64,000 nt of DNA, from assembly GCA_025024175.1 (NCBI GenBank), contig QCXZ01000137.1, forward strand, positions 74,214,680 through 74,278,679, given 5' to 3'. Position 1 is the stretch's first letter; every line of letters starts with the position of its first letter. The notes under the pieces were generated by a model, which was given only the letters and a program-made list of their open reading frames with translations, was not told the DNA's origin and ran no database searches. This DNA is from Rhyzopertha dominica. Taxonomy: Eukaryota; Arthropoda; Insecta; Coleoptera; Bostrichidae. Positions 47,972-60,476 of the stretch are shown one piece after another. A program made the translations under genes and the position numbers.

Positions 47972-49952
47972 TAAACAAAAATTCATTAAGAATGGGCAAT
48001 CTCTGAACTGGATATACTACACACCAAAATATGGCGATTCAGCTCAACTTGGCTTATGCAAATGTTGCAAGTTTACGAGATACAGAGTGTTCAAAGTTCT
48101 AATTTTAATTTGAAATTTCGCAATAATTTTGTGATTTTAAGCAGTAGCGTCTGGAAAATTAGCAACTTTATGTTCTTTACAACATATCTTTTTTGCCTAT
48201 CCAGTTATGGCTAAAATGACTAGAAAATCTAAAAGGTAGTTCCATTTTCAATAAAAAAGGCAATCTTGTTTATTTCGTGTAACTCATTCAGTGTAAAGAG
48301 TCCTAAGCCACCGTTATTACTTTGACTTTTTTTCAAGTAGGCTTGTGTCAGCACTTTTGCTGTCACTAAGTAAGAGTTTTTATTATATTTTTTTAATTTA
48401 CTTAGTATTATTTGTAGTAAAAATTCTAAAATAAGAAAATGCCACGACATAATGAATTTTTTAACAGTGAAATGCGTGATATGATTTGTGTTTTTGCTCA
48501 GTCAAATTATAGTGGACTTGGTGCAGCCAGAAGGTATTTAGAATTATACCCAAATCGAAGGCAACCCAATCACAAACTGTTCAGACGTATTTACATTCGC
48601 CTAGGCAAAACAGGGTGTTGTCCTCCTAAAAGCTTAAATGGTGCTAGAAGAACTATCAACGTCGATGATGAAGACGAGGTTTTAGTTCGTATTTCGGAAA
48701 ATCTAGATATCAGTACTCGTCGCTTAAGTGCGGCAACAGGAAAAAGCCAATCGTCTATCTGGGGAATTTTAAAGAAAGATAATCTCCATCCATATCACTA
48801 TACTCCTGTCCAAAATTTGTTACCTCAAGATTTACCAATTCGCCTACAGTTTGCTCAATTTATCCTAGGTAAACAAACCGAAAACCAGAATTTTCTTAAT
48901 AACCTCCTTTTCACCGATTAGGCGACGTTTACTAGGCGAGGTATTTTTAATTGGAAAAACAATCATTTGTGGTACTCCGAAAATCCACATGCTCTAAAGG
49001 AACGACATTTTCAGCATGAATTCAAGGTAAATATTTGATGTGGTGTACCTGGTTTTTTTATTGGTCCTTTTGAACTTCCTCCTAATCTGAACGGGCCCCT
49101 CTATTTAAACTTGCTTGAACAAAATTTAAACACATTACTAGAAGATAAACCATTAGCCATAAGGCGGAACATGTGGTTTATGGGGTACCGACACATTTTT
49201 TTCTACCAGTACTCCAATACTCGCATGAACATTTTCTTCACCGGTGGATTGAGCGTGGCAGTGAATTTGTTTGCCCACCTAGAAGTCCAGATGTCAACCC
49301 TCTAGACTTCTCAATGTGGTCACAAATGAAGGACGTGCTTTTCAGAGAAACAATTAATTCCATCGAAAAAGTATGAAAGACAGTTCAAGAAGTTCGACAA
49401 ATGNTANTTAATATTCAAAGACCTTAAAGGATACGCCTTACGAAGTGTACTGAAGTGAAAGACGATTATTTTGAGGTTATTACGAAGTTTTCTTTTATCA
49501 CTGTTACTGATTGTTATTTGTTGCCCTTACTGTCGTTACCCACATTGTTGTAATTTAAAAGAATGAATTCATTTTACAACAAACAAAATTCATTAAATGT
49601 TTAAAATGCAAATAACTCAAAAAGTGATAGAGTTACATGAAATAAACAAGAGTGCCTTTTTTATTGAAAATGGAACTTCCTTTTANATTTTCTAGTCATT
49701 TTAGCCATAACTCGTTAGGTAAAAAATATGTTCGTAATTCTCTTGCCAAAAAATATAGTTGCCAATTTTCCAGACGATACTGCTGAAAATCACAAAATTA
49801 TTGAAAAATTTGAAATTAAAATTCCAACTTTGAACACCCTGTATCTCGTAAACCTGGATTATTTGTATAAGGCATGTTAAGCTCATTCACCATATTTTGG
49901 TGTGTAGTATCTCCAGTTCACAGATTGCTCATTCTTAACGAATTATCCTGTA
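47972..49952 (+). mobile_element. Tc1/mariner-superfamily element with about 320-bp terminal inverted repeats
   Basis: The left arm runs about 47972-48295 and the right arm about 49625-49952. The right edge inverse reads TACAGGATAATTCGTTAAG, against a left edge TAAACAAAAATTCATTAAG. Arms stay aligned through GCAATCTCTGAACTGG, TACACACCAAAATATGG, ACGAGATACAG and TTCCATTTTCAATAAAAAAG. The TA at each edge fits a TA target. The transposase frame lies between the arms. Confidence 0.85.
48439..49376 (+). pseudogene. Transposase of the long-TIR element, near-intact but broken
   Basis: The frame opens at 48439 with a helix-turn-helix half (residues 1-120, SNYSGLGAARRYLELYPNRR and STRRLSAATGKSQSSIWGIL). 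It is interrupted by TAG at 48919-48921, just after LLFTD, the first catalytic Asp block, then by TGA in VNI*CG. A frameshift follows near 49170-49185, within the WFMHDGAP-type motif. The alternate frame continues GVPTHFFLPVL, RWIERGSE and PPRSPDVNPLDFSMW, the last catalytic block. Three lesions make it non-functional. It is related to the relic at 23.4-25.0 kb. Confidence 0.85.
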
Positions 49953-51054
49953 TAACCTACTCCAATCTGTTGGAAGATCGCAAGAATTGTAATGTGATCA
50001 GAATATGCAAGGGACTCATTGAAAATGTATACATTTTGGAGCGAGCATATTATATTAGCTGTAATCAGCAAGCATATCCGCTCATGCAATACGCAGAAAG
50101 CAGCAGAGTTAGGTGTAGAGTACCAGCACATCTTGGAAATCTTAAAAACTAAAAACAATATTGTAAACAGTTGAATAGACTTCCTTATAACAATTGTACA
50201 TAATTATTCGTCTTTCGGCATTATCCACTGCCGATGTTGTTGTTTGATCAAAAAATCAAATCAAATCAGGTTATATAATGATTTATAACCGCCAAGATGT
50301 GTGATTAATTGTTCTTCCTTAATATCTAACTTGTCATTAGGATGATGGGTAATATACCTAGCTTCTTTGAAAGAGAAGTTTCTACAAACTTTGCATATCT
50401 AGGTAAACGTAGCTAATAATTATATAAGACTAAACGTTTAGCTCAACAATGCCGCGTTGTTCAGCAAGTAATACTGTTTTGTAGTTAGACATACACGAAC
50501 AAAGCATGCGGTCAGCCAAACTATCGCATGTTCAAAGCCACCAGCACAGTTTTTTCCTTTTTTTATTGGACTTCTCGCGTCGTTGGGTTCGAACAGGACA
50601 TCGGTTCTATAAAACTGCTAATCGTAAGCTGAAAATCAGTTCACGTATGCGGATGGTATTTGCACGACCAGCAAACACAAATGGAGCGCGGCTAGGTCCG
50701 AATCGATCAAATTAAAACTGCATGTAATTCACTGGCTTAGCACGCTCGTTTATGTAAGCTATGCAAAAAACGGAACGAAAACAGTTAAATGGAAGGTTAG
50801 CAAAACAGCAGGTGCAGTCACTATTCGCTGTTTCAAATTATGCTTTAAGTACACATTCAATTCAGCACTGGTGATCATTTCCTATATTTTGAGCCTGATG
50901 TGGTCCACTATTAGCAAGAATATTTATTCTCCGCCGCATGCACCGTTTGTTCGCTCAGATTTGTTTCTGGCGACACCTCAAATCTAAAAAAAGACGTTAT
51001 TCAAGAAAATCTTCAGAACGCTTCTATCAATCTGGAAATAATTATTCTATAATT
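49953..51054. other. Intergenic stretch, nothing recognised
   Basis: AT-rich. A small less AT-rich patch at 50500-50720 has an open frame without motifs. Confidence 0.45.
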
Positions 51055-52071
51055 TAAAAGGGTGTCGCATTTTCGTTGTAATTGTAAGATATCTTGGTAG
51101 GTAACTATTAATATTAGAGGTAGAGAGTAGCGCTCTCGATGGAACTTCTTACCTTTTTGTTGCTAGCTAAATTGTACTTTTGAATAACCTTACATTTCTT
51201 CAGCTCTCAATATATGCCTTAGAAATGTAGATACAAAGAAACTGTCCATTTTTGATAGGTATTTTAATTTTGAATCCAATGGCGTACTCAAAAGGTGGAG
51301 GGGGGGCGGTTAGGGGATCGTATTTTTAAGATATAGCACAAACTTGCATTTTTCAAATGAAAACCATTGTTGGTTCTGCTATGGTGGAAATGATCTATTT
51401 CTTCCGATTAATAATAATTCTGGTATTATTCTACTTTCCTTTTAAATAATGCATCAGATTTTGGGTTTACATCCTAGGTGGTTATGAAACAAGGCAACGT
51501 ACAACATATTGTACATTCTTAAATAATAATTTTAATACATATTAAAGAGGATATATGCCCCATATGTATACATACTTATTTAGTCGGTAATCAAGAATGC
51601 CATGAAAATAATGCAAATTATTGTTTGTTTGAAAATAAGTACTTTTGCAATGAGGAGTCACATTATTTACATCTATTTTGACGAAAGACAAAACTTGATT
51701 AATTATTTAAAAAAATGGAATAATCAGAAAAATATGTCTTTTGGACCATAGCAAAGTCGAATATGGTTTCTGTTAAAAATGCAAGTTTGTGTCATATCCA
51801 AAAAAATCTGAGCAGCACTGGATTCAAAATAAAAATATCTATTAAATATGTCGGCTTTTTATCTACATACTAAAGCGAGATACTGAGAACTGAAGAAATA
51901 TTAAGTTATTCAAAAGTGGGCTAAGCTTTAAAACAGAAATAAATAAAACATGGCGATGGTACAGGTAAACTTACAACAGAAGGTAAGGTAACAAAGCAAT
52001 GGGCAATCGGCATCTAGTAGAAATAGTTACTGAGGTACCCTGAAATTGTAACGAAAATGGGACACCTTGTA
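51055..52071. mobile_element. Non-autonomous TIR element (1.0 kb) with a nested palindrome
   Basis: The left end reads AGGGTGTCGCATTTTCGTTG. The right end is the inverse of CAAGGTGTCCCATTTTCGTT, and TA stands at both edges. Sequence next to both ends matches the element at 23.4-25.0 kb. Inside, an inverted pair at about 51325-51420 and 51740-51815 (CACAAACTTGCATTTTT and its inverse) marks a further nested palindrome. No transposase. Confidence 0.8.
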
Positions 52072-55000
52072 CTGCAGGCGAAAATGGTTCATCCTAAGCA
52101 TGCTAATTAAAAAAAAACTTCTAATTGAAACATTCACAACTTTATTAATATTGGCATATAAAGGATAACGCATATATGTATATGAAATAATGTTAATAAA
52201 TTAAAAAAATGTAGATAAATGCTTTATAAGTATTTATTGCACATTTTGGTGGCCTTAAATTTTTTTAGGGGGCACTTATTAAGTTTCATAACAGGCAACT
52301 TTTTTTTTAATAACTATACCATTTCCTGTACATTTTTGTACATATGAACATGTAAAACTTGAATGGGATTGTATTAGAAATTTTTTGAAAAAACTTTTTC
52401 ACAAAGAACACGGAACAGTTGTTATGTTTGCCTATTCACTATCGTCACTTTGACAAAAGTCTCAAAATTTTTATTAGGCGTGGTCTTACCCTCTTGCTAG
52501 TTTATTTAAAATTTTCTAATGCCATCCCACATGCACAAAACTGAATTGATTTCAAGTATGAGCAGAAAATAGTATGCTACTATAAAAAAAAAACAAAATT
52601 CGGCTGCCATGGCAACAAAATAACTGCTTCCTAAACAAATCAAGGTCGCTAAAAGGTGAAGAAAGTAGCTCAAAATACAGTGTTTTTAAAAACAGTTATT
52701 ACCACTATACTATACAAATGACGGCCACCCTGTTTTGAGACAATGTTGGATTTATGATCTCATTTATTAGTATAGTTCAGTCTAATAGCTCATAGTGCGG
52801 GAAGCGGACACTTTCTGCATTGTGATGTCATCCATAATGGAATATGATACACTGCAGTCTTTAGACAGAATAATTCAGTTTTGATCATAATCTAGGAAAC
52901 GTCGACAATGAAATAAAAAGCAATTATATTTGTTTTCAAGTACAATTCGTATTTTTGTTTAGTACAAAACTGAAAGTCATATTTCGTGTAAGTTACTAAA
53001 ATATATTCAACGTCTGGTGACGCGTGGTCATACCCGATGACCAAAGCGTTGCTGTAGTAAAAGCATGCTTTTAGTTTCCATTTGGACTGGAGCTCACGTA
53101 ATTTAATAATGAATTTACCGCACATAAGCCGCAGGTGCCGCTGGTCTGAAAGCCAAGTCCGCAGCGATGATTATTAACAATCAGGGAAGCAAAGTGGTTC
53201 TTTGTTTAAAATGAAATTCTCAAAGAGCATCGCATATGGTGACTGGGAACTATTTCTTAAATAAAAGTGCAGAAGTAAGTTAAAAACTACGTCAATGCAT
53301 TTAGTATTATTATGTATTATTATGTATTATGATTAACGACAATACAAAATATTAATTTTGACATTAAAATATAATTTACAGTGACAGCAAGGCAACACCT
53401 ATCATGCGGAGACTCGAATACCGCACAAAAAACTAAAGCAGTATAGTGTGTAATATAGTGTACCTTTTCGACATGATAACAAGATTTAGTAGAAATTGCT
53501 CTCATCTGACCTTCGCCATTCCTAATGTTGTCAAAATAAAGGCGACATTATTATTATTCTTCTATGTATTTCTAGGCACGCCCAAAAAATTTTCATACTA
53601 GTGTTCAGATTTCTAAATTCATTATAGGTTTAAAGCTCAAAATAAGCAATTTTAAACTTGTTCCGTTTGTAAAATATTTTGAGGACAAACAGTAGTAGGA
53701 TAGTAGTATACAAGCTAGTTTAACTGAAAAAAAAACTTTTAAGTAAACCTTTTAGTTCAGATTCACATAATCCAAGACTATATAATGACTAAAATTGGAA
53801 TGCATTTTGCTTAATTGTGATTATACTACAACAACTACACGGGGTGAGTACTTCTATATATTGCGGGGGATATCGGACACTATTGGAGATAGAAGGAAGG
53901 CTAAATGGGATTTCTAGTTTCGTGAGCCTAATTAAATGTACCTTTTGCGTTTTTTTTAAGTATTCATGGCTTATAGATACTTAATATTTTGAAACATAAA
54001 CCAATTTAGGCTTATTTTCTTATTCCTTCAACGTCACTATTTTTTTAAGATTATATAAAAAGTGTAAATGCAATTTTGTAGAAAATGACGTCCCCAATCA
54101 GATAGTCATTCAATTATGCAAGTTAGTTGTCGTTTTCCAGACATGAGATGAGCTCACTTTTTTTTTAAATCGAACATAAGTTGGCTGTTGCTTAAAAAAT
54201 CGGCTACATTCAAGCTTTTCAACGACATAAAACTTCATATGGTGATTTTATTACTGCCTGAAGTACTTTTATAACCATGTACAAAACAACACTTGTTTTG
54301 TTTTCGATACATAGTAGATGCTTGTAAAACTACACAAATCACTTTTTGGTGCGACCTCTTACACCGTCCTTTCAATAAACACCACACAAAAGCTTTTCCA
54401 ATACAATAATGATACACCATTAAACAGCACGCTCCTCGGTAATGTTTACATGACATTTGACGTCACGAGTTAAATAGCTTTGGATAGAAGCGTTTTNGCG
54501 GTGACTCCTAAGATTCGAATTTCAGACCTGAAATTCTCTACCTACAAATATTTTTTGCTCTCTTTAACATGGCGTACGATATATATGCACTTCAAGATTC
54601 ATTTTATCTAATTAAAAAAAAGTGAAAATATCCAGTTGTGGATGAACTCTGCATATGAGTACTTTGTTAACTAAATGTCAAAGTATAATGGATTGACTGA
54701 TACTTAGTTCATTTGTTTTAATTTTCCCTGAAAGAATTAAGTACATGTCATATCTTGAAAACGAGAGTTTTCCTGGAAAATTACCTGAAAAATTGGGGAG
54801 ATCATATTCTACAACTTTTATATGTAGGCTGCTATGTGAAATTAACCACAGCGACTTTGAATGAATAAAAAGATACTACCAAGATTTCTTTTTTAAAAAC
54901 ATATGTAGTAACCAATGAACTTTTTCACAAAACCAAAATGTGCAATAAAAAGTGTGTTCAACTACCAGCTTATTTCAATGAAATTATTTTCATTGCACAA

Positions 55001-55400
55001 TATCATCGATTGTTTTGCAAAATAAAATAATGTCCATAGGATTACCTACGTAATACGTAAATTTTCTTTTAAAATTCAGCCACGCTTATACCAAGTTTGC
55101 AAATTAATAGTAATTAACTTGTTTTTTTGAGACTTGCATGTAATGTAATTAGATATACAAAAACAATCAACAATTCCGAACTAAAGCGAAGTTTTAGCAA
55201 ATGCTTCAAGGATCAATACATCCATAAACTGTCATGCTAAGATATAAAAAGTTTCGTATTAAATTATTTGGCTGCGTCTCATACTATGAAATTAACAATT
55301 GTTAACTTAGCAATGTGGGTCAATTTTAAGTAAAATAATTAGGGTGTAGATAAGCATAATGTACAGAAATATCACGGTGCGGTGACGTTGTCGTAGTAAG
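52072..55400. other. AT-rich stretch, nothing recognised
   Basis: Short open frames on both strands have no conserved motif. A direct triplication of TATTATGTA lies near 53305-53330. Confidence 0.5.
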
Positions 55401-55546
55401 TATAGGGCGTCTGACAAGTTCATCAGTACCTTGTTATGAAAATTACACTGGGAATATTAAGATTTAATTTTGATGGAACCCTATAAATTGTTCATCTTCG
55501 ACAAACTGTAGCAGTAACTTACTAACACAGCTGCCAAAGATTCATC

Positions 55547-56070
55547 ATGCAGAAAGTCACAACGAAAAAGACTAATTTGAAGTTACGGGATTCGTTGCGG
55601 CTACACATTAAGCTATTACTGGTGTTTGGACTGTGGAAACCTACAGGGGAGACGATATGGGTGCGCTGTTATAAGTTTTACTCGTTTCTCGTCCTCGGTC
55701 TGCTATTCTTTTACGTGTCACAGGAAGTAGTAAATCTCGTATACACCTTGCACTGTATGCATGAAGCTATCGGTGTCCTCTTCTGGTTAATGCCACACCT
55801 CCCAGAAGTTGTAAAAGCCTACTACTTTTACACCAGGTCGAATCGTCTAAAAGATTTAGTAGAAGGCTTGGACAATCCTGATTTGCAGCCAAGGAATCAA
55901 CGTCAAAGACAACTCGCCGATAGGATGATCAAAAGTAGCCAGAGGATGCATATGGCTTATCTCTGCGCGGGGACTTTCACAGTTACTATATTTACCATAA
56001 GAGCTAGCAGTATTGATGGCAAAAGAAGATTACCGCTGGTAGCCTACATTCCATTCAGTGTAGAGAAAAG
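55547..56070 (+). CDS. Odorant receptor, first coding exon (tandem copy 1)
   Basis: Insect odorant receptors are seven-membrane ligand-gated channel subunits of sensory neuron dendrites, inverted relative to GPCRs and paired with Orco. This exon encodes 174 residues plus two bases. The N-terminus carries HIKLLLVFGLWKP, TM1 (about residues 44-62, FYSFLVLGLLFFYV), TM2 (about 75-95, IGVLFWLMPHLPEVVKAYYF), the conserved RLKDLVEGLDNP stretch and TM3 (about 138-152), then PLVAYIPF. The donor AAAAG|GTATTT at 56071 is at the same residue and phase as in copy 2. Reading through the donor gives only 16 more codons. No second exon is visible before copy 2, and a Gypsy element and recombinase relic fill the gap. 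It is therefore either a truncated gene or an alternative first exon for distant exons. Confidence 0.88.
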
Positions 56071-56790
56071 GTATTTATTGATATTGAGGAAGTCTATGAA
56101 TATTTATGTTGTGTATTAGTTATGAATACGGCTTGTACTTTAACATTATCTATAAGGTTTTGACGAAACAAATACAGTATTGTATATACTTGTTGGGTTG
56201 GCCGTGGAATTAATCCTTCAAATTTTTGCCCAAAGGAAATCACTTATGTACCTGCTATAGTTACCAGAATTATTGTTCCAACATTAATTACCCGTTCTAC
56301 ATTTTAGGTATTAGACTTAGAAAAGCATTAAGAACTAACTAGCATAGAATATTGAAGTTCAGTAAAATGGTAAAGGATAGGTACTTCGAAAATAATTTAG
56401 CGTACTAAATAAGATTTTGTAAGGGAATTCGTTCCGGGGTTTGTTTATTGTTTATCCCTAGCGTGTGAGCCCGATATCTTCAGAGGTCTATGTTCCTTTT
56501 TTAACCACAATACATACGTATTATATTTTCTACTCAAAATCTATACATAGACAATTATAATCTACATTCTACGCGTAAATGCCTGCCCCATCACTGCTCG
56601 TCACTGTACACTACAGTATCAGAGAAAAACAATGAACCAACACGCGTCTGTTAATGTACCTACTAGCGTACCAGTTTTATGGAAGAAATACTTAGATATG
56701 ATTCCAGAATTTCACGGTGAAACTGAATTGTTTATCTAGATTTATAGGTTTATAGTTTTTCCGAAAAAATTGTAAAGAAGTTTTATAATG
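56071..56790. other. Sequence after OR copy 1 exon, no further exon found
   Basis: No odorant-receptor exon with splice sites is recognisable before the Gypsy element. Confidence 0.5.
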
Positions 56791-57031
56791 CTGTGTTTTA
56801 TGTAGTAAGAATGAGGTACTTACAGGGACAGAACTAGAACCCCCGTGTGTACTTGTCATCGGATTGGTGGCACTCACTTAAAGTTCAGGAATGGAATTTG
56901 AAGTTCACTTGCAGTATCTATTTTGTCATGCCGAATCATCTCACTTTTCTATGGTTACCCCCCTCCCATTGTTCCGTTAGTCTTTTTACACTACTTTTTA
57001 CATATATAACACTTCATCCTCCCAGATGACG

Positions 57032-57247
57032 CTAAAATCTTGAATTTGGTGGCATCGCACATTGACGGGGCATTTTCCGAAGAGCAATTGGTAGCGATAC
57101 TCTTCTCCTCACTTGAACTGTAGAGTTATTCCCAAAATGAACTTCCGGTTCGAAGAATAAGTCCGGATCCTGTTGGTACTTTTTTGAATCTTGACTTCCA
57201 CAGAGTTTCAGCTGATCTGTATGTTTTTTCAGTTTTATTATCAACAT
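57032..57247 (-). pseudogene. Gypsy pol C-terminal tail beyond the MITE
   Basis: Continues the post-integrase region on the minus strand (KKHTDQLKLCG, DPDLFFEPEVHFG), ending just before the purine tract and 3' LTR. Severed from the integrase by the MITE. Confidence 0.65.
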
Positions 57248-57251
57248 GTAC

Positions 57252-57468
57252 TATACTCCGATCACCGAACAGATGGAGTGATCATGATGCATGTTCTTCA
57301 CGTAATTTTTAAACCACAATCATTTCATAATTTTTTAGTTAATTGTTCAGTAGTCAAAAATTTGTTATAAAGATTAAGTCGGACTTGAATAAACAGCATC
57401 AAATCCGATAACGTGCAAGATGCATACAATTCACGTGATCACTCCATCTATTCAGTGATCGGAGTATA
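57252..57468 (-). mobile_element. 217-bp MITE (copy 2) inside the Gypsy pol
   Basis: Reverse-orientation copy of 9409-9624. It starts TATACTCCGATCACCGAAC and ends in its inverse. Gypsy C-terminal coding sequence lies on both sides, the tail being at 57247 down to 57032 on the minus strand with KKHTDQLKLCGSQ. The MITE is therefore younger than the Gypsy copy. Confidence 0.88.
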
Positions 57469-58830
57469 GCCACATGTTATAACCAATCTGCTCTTGAATG
57501 CGTCCTTTGGTCCAGTAGTGTACATTAGTATTTCGGTACATTTTCATCCATACTATTTGTTTTGGTTTATATTTTTTATGAGTGTAAACAGGTTTCTTAG
57601 NCTCCATAGGTTTTATTAAATCCAAGGGTGTTCGGAGATTTCTTCCTAGAAATCGCCCACTAGGTGCATTTCCCGTAGACGGATGAATATTATCTGTGTA
57701 TCTGAATAGGTAATTCTTTAATTTTTCTGGGATGTATGTGCCAGAGCTTGTAAATGAAATCTTTTTCAGAGCATTTTTGAAAGATTGTACATAACGCTCG
57801 GCTTGTCCGTTGGATGATGGTTTGCAAACAGCAATGGAAGTGAATTTTATTCCATATTGTTTACAAAATTCCTGGAATTCGTATGAGGTAAAGCAAGAAG
57901 CATTGTCACTTACAATTTCCTCAACTAATCCATATCTTACGAACAATCCTTTTAGTATTTTGATGGTGGTTTTTGCTTTACAATTGTTTGTAGGAATAAC
58001 TTCCAGCCATCGGCTATACGAATCAACAATGACTAGAAATAGTTTATTTTTGAAGGGTCCTGCATAGTCTATGTGAATTCTAGCCCACGGTTTATCAGTT
58101 TTCTTCCAGGAAGTGTAGAGAGCTCTGAAAGGATCCCTGTTGAAATTAATGCAGGCTTCACAATTAGACGTTAGCTTTTTTAACTGTGAATCTAAATAAG
58201 GCCACCACAGATATCTGCGTGCTTCACTTTTCATGCGCACAATACCTGCATGCGTCTTGTGGAGATATTGGAGCAATTTTCCTCTTAAATATGTCGGAAT
58301 TACTGTACGTATACCCCTCATGATGCAATCATTTGATAGGGTTAACGAATCTTTACGGAAGAAATATGGTTTTATATCCGCATCTTCACAATGTTTCGGC
58401 CATCCATTAATAATGGAATTTTTAACTCTCTGTAGTGTGGGATCTAACCCTGTTTTATCCACAATTTCTTCAAATCTCACCGGTATTTCGTCTTGAATTT
58501 CTCGTTCAATTTTGGAAATCACGAAGTCAAAGTTGTAATCTATTTGATCAAATTCAGCATCTGGGCCAGCAGGAAGTCTTGATAATCCGTCAGCTTGACC
58601 AAATCTATTAGTAGGTACGTAGTGTAGATCGAAGGAATAACCCATTAGCAAAATAGCCCAGTGCTGAAGACGATTTGCAGTAGTCGTTGGAACATCCTTT
58701 TTGAGCCAAAAATGTTAACTAACGCTCTATGATCAGTAAGTAATTCGAAATGTCTATCCTCGTCGTCACTTTTATGTAGTAAGAATGAGGTACTTATNGG
58801 GATAGAAGTGGAACCCCCGTGTATAACTTG
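57469..58830 (-). pseudogene. Gypsy pol fragment: RNase H end and integrase
   Basis: On the minus strand a short frame (HFELLTDHRALVNIF) is joined by a frameshift near 58680 to a long frame from 58651. That frame reads YVPTNRFGQADGLSRLP (RNase H end), then the HHCC zinc finger (HKTHAGIVRMKSEARRYLWW with C..C downstream). The integrase core follows with its three acidic residues: IDYAGPF, VSDNASCF and NGQAERYVQSFK. The frame stops where the MITE inserted. Position 57601 is N. Frameshift, deletion and insertion make it inactive. Confidence 0.88.
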
Positions 58831-59199
58831 TCCTCGAATTGGTGGCACTCACTTAAAGTTCAGGAATAGAATTTGAAGTTCACTTGCAGTATCTATTTTG
58901 ACCTGCCGAATAATTTCACTTTTTCTATGGTTACCCCCCATTGTTCCGTTAGTCTTTTTACACTACTTTTTACATATATAACACTGTGGAAGGAAAAGTT
59001 AAGTTAGAAACAATACCGTCATATATGTTAAAAATGAAAGGCTGGGAATAGTTATTTATTGTATAAGTGTTTCACATGGTATGGCGAGCGTTTAATATTC
59101 TTAAGTGGATAAAATGCGACTGAAACACGAATGCAATACAACGTTTTATTACAGGCATTTGGAACCAAAATCGCAGGAACTTTTTCACATTTCATTAAA

Positions 59200-59935
59200 A
59201 AAATAATTAATCATAGAAATTAACTCAAGAAATATCTGGAGATGTTGAATTGTTGCTATTTATTTTCGATTGTTCGTGGACTCCATTTGTGACTCCATTA
59301 TGAAAAAATGGGGTGTATCTACCATCAATGAGGAAGTACTGTTATTTCATCCATGGTCAAGCTAACATCTCATAACTTTCTAGGCGCATATCTGCTTGTT
59401 TTGATACCAGATTTCAAGATGGGCATTTCACGAAAATTCACAATAATAGACGAAGGGTTCTCTGTCAATGCTGTGGAGACATGTAGGAAATACATGTCTT
59501 TACGTCCAAAGAATTTATCCAATCACAGATTCTTTTTACAATACACTAATCAAAAGTGTACTTCACAAACAAGAGTTGTTCATTTTTGAATCGATCAAAT
59601 GCAGAAGCTTATATGAGGCGGACCTCAACAAGTTTACTGCTGCTGACAATTAAACGACATGGTGGGTGGAGAAGTTCCGCTATAACAAAGAGCTATATCG
59701 AGGATTCCATTTTAATAAGCTGGACGTTGCAAGGAAAATCCAAGGTTCTGCTGGCGCTAGTCACTCCTTGCAAGAAGAGACATCTGCAGATTTAACAAGA
59801 ACTTCGACAGGCATACGTTCTGAAACCGATGACAGCTACTAAGAAAATGTTCCTGGCAAAAAAGTAAAATTTAATATTAGGAATAACGAAACGTTTATAA
59901 ATACAAATGTTAATGTTAATAATAAATAAATAAAA
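59200..59935 (+). pseudogene. Crypton-like tyrosine recombinase relic (DUF3504 type)
   Basis: Pieces in shifting frames read CRKYMSLRPKN, then RFFLQYTNQKCTSQ, MRRTSTSLLL, KRHGGWRSSAITKSYIEDSI and finally NETFINTNVNVNNK. Arg-Arg-Thr-Ser, His in KRHGGW and Tyr in SYIEDS correspond to the C-terminal Arg, His and nucleophile Tyr of the tyrosine recombinases found in Cryptons and in proteins derived from them. The N-terminal half is not recognisable, and at least two frameshifts are needed. Confidence 0.65.
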
Positions 59936-60476
59936 TGCGATTGATTTAAGATTGTATTTTTCTTTATCTTACTAGTGGATAAAGTGGTACTTTATACGGT
60001 TCTTAAGTGTGGATAAAACTTCAATTATAAAGTAATTATGGATAGAATAAAATACACATTTCGCTAAATAATAACACCCTTTTAAAGACGTGTCCAACAA
60101 TTAGTAAATGGTAATAGTTGAAATAGTCTATGCTTTGAAAAGTGTACATATCTACCAGTTGTCGCATAATGCTCCTATTTAAATTATGTATACTTTCTTT
60201 TGGAGCTCTAGAATTACCAATACCTAATTTGTAAAACCCTGATAGATATAAAGAAAGCTAATTATGGATTAAGAACCCTTAGTGTATAGAAATCTTGCGG
60301 TGTGAAGTACTAATTAGAGGCCTCGACAATTTCATCAATATTTAGTCCTCGAAATTATGCTGGGAACGAACGCCAAGATTTAATTAGGAAAGAACCGTAT
60401 ATATCACGAACTCATACCGAATAGAAGCAATACTTAAAACACCACTGACAGTTTTGTTGCTGCAAGAGTACTCATC
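59936..60476. promoter_or_regulatory. Upstream region of OR copy 2
   Basis: The last about 150 bases before the start (60320-60476) resemble the same stretch before OR copy 1 (55405-55546). Shared elements include CAAGATTTAATT/TTAAGATTTAATT and the segment before CATCATG. The duplication therefore included the promoter. Confidence 0.5.

Larger units (their letters stand above)
56796..58983 (-). mobile_element. Deleted Gypsy-type LTR retrotransposon with TSD, split by a MITE
   Basis: Direct repeats 56796-57011 and 58770-58983 (about 215 bp, minus strand starting TGTTATATATG) are the LTRs. The 5-bp repeat CTGTG flanks them at 56791-56795 and 58984-58988. A purine-rich tract precedes the 3' LTR. 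Between them remain only the end of RNase H, the integrase and the C-terminal tail. Gag, protease and most of RT are missing, because the 5' LTR runs directly into RNase H. The element is further interrupted by the MITE at 57252-57468. Confidence 0.88.
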
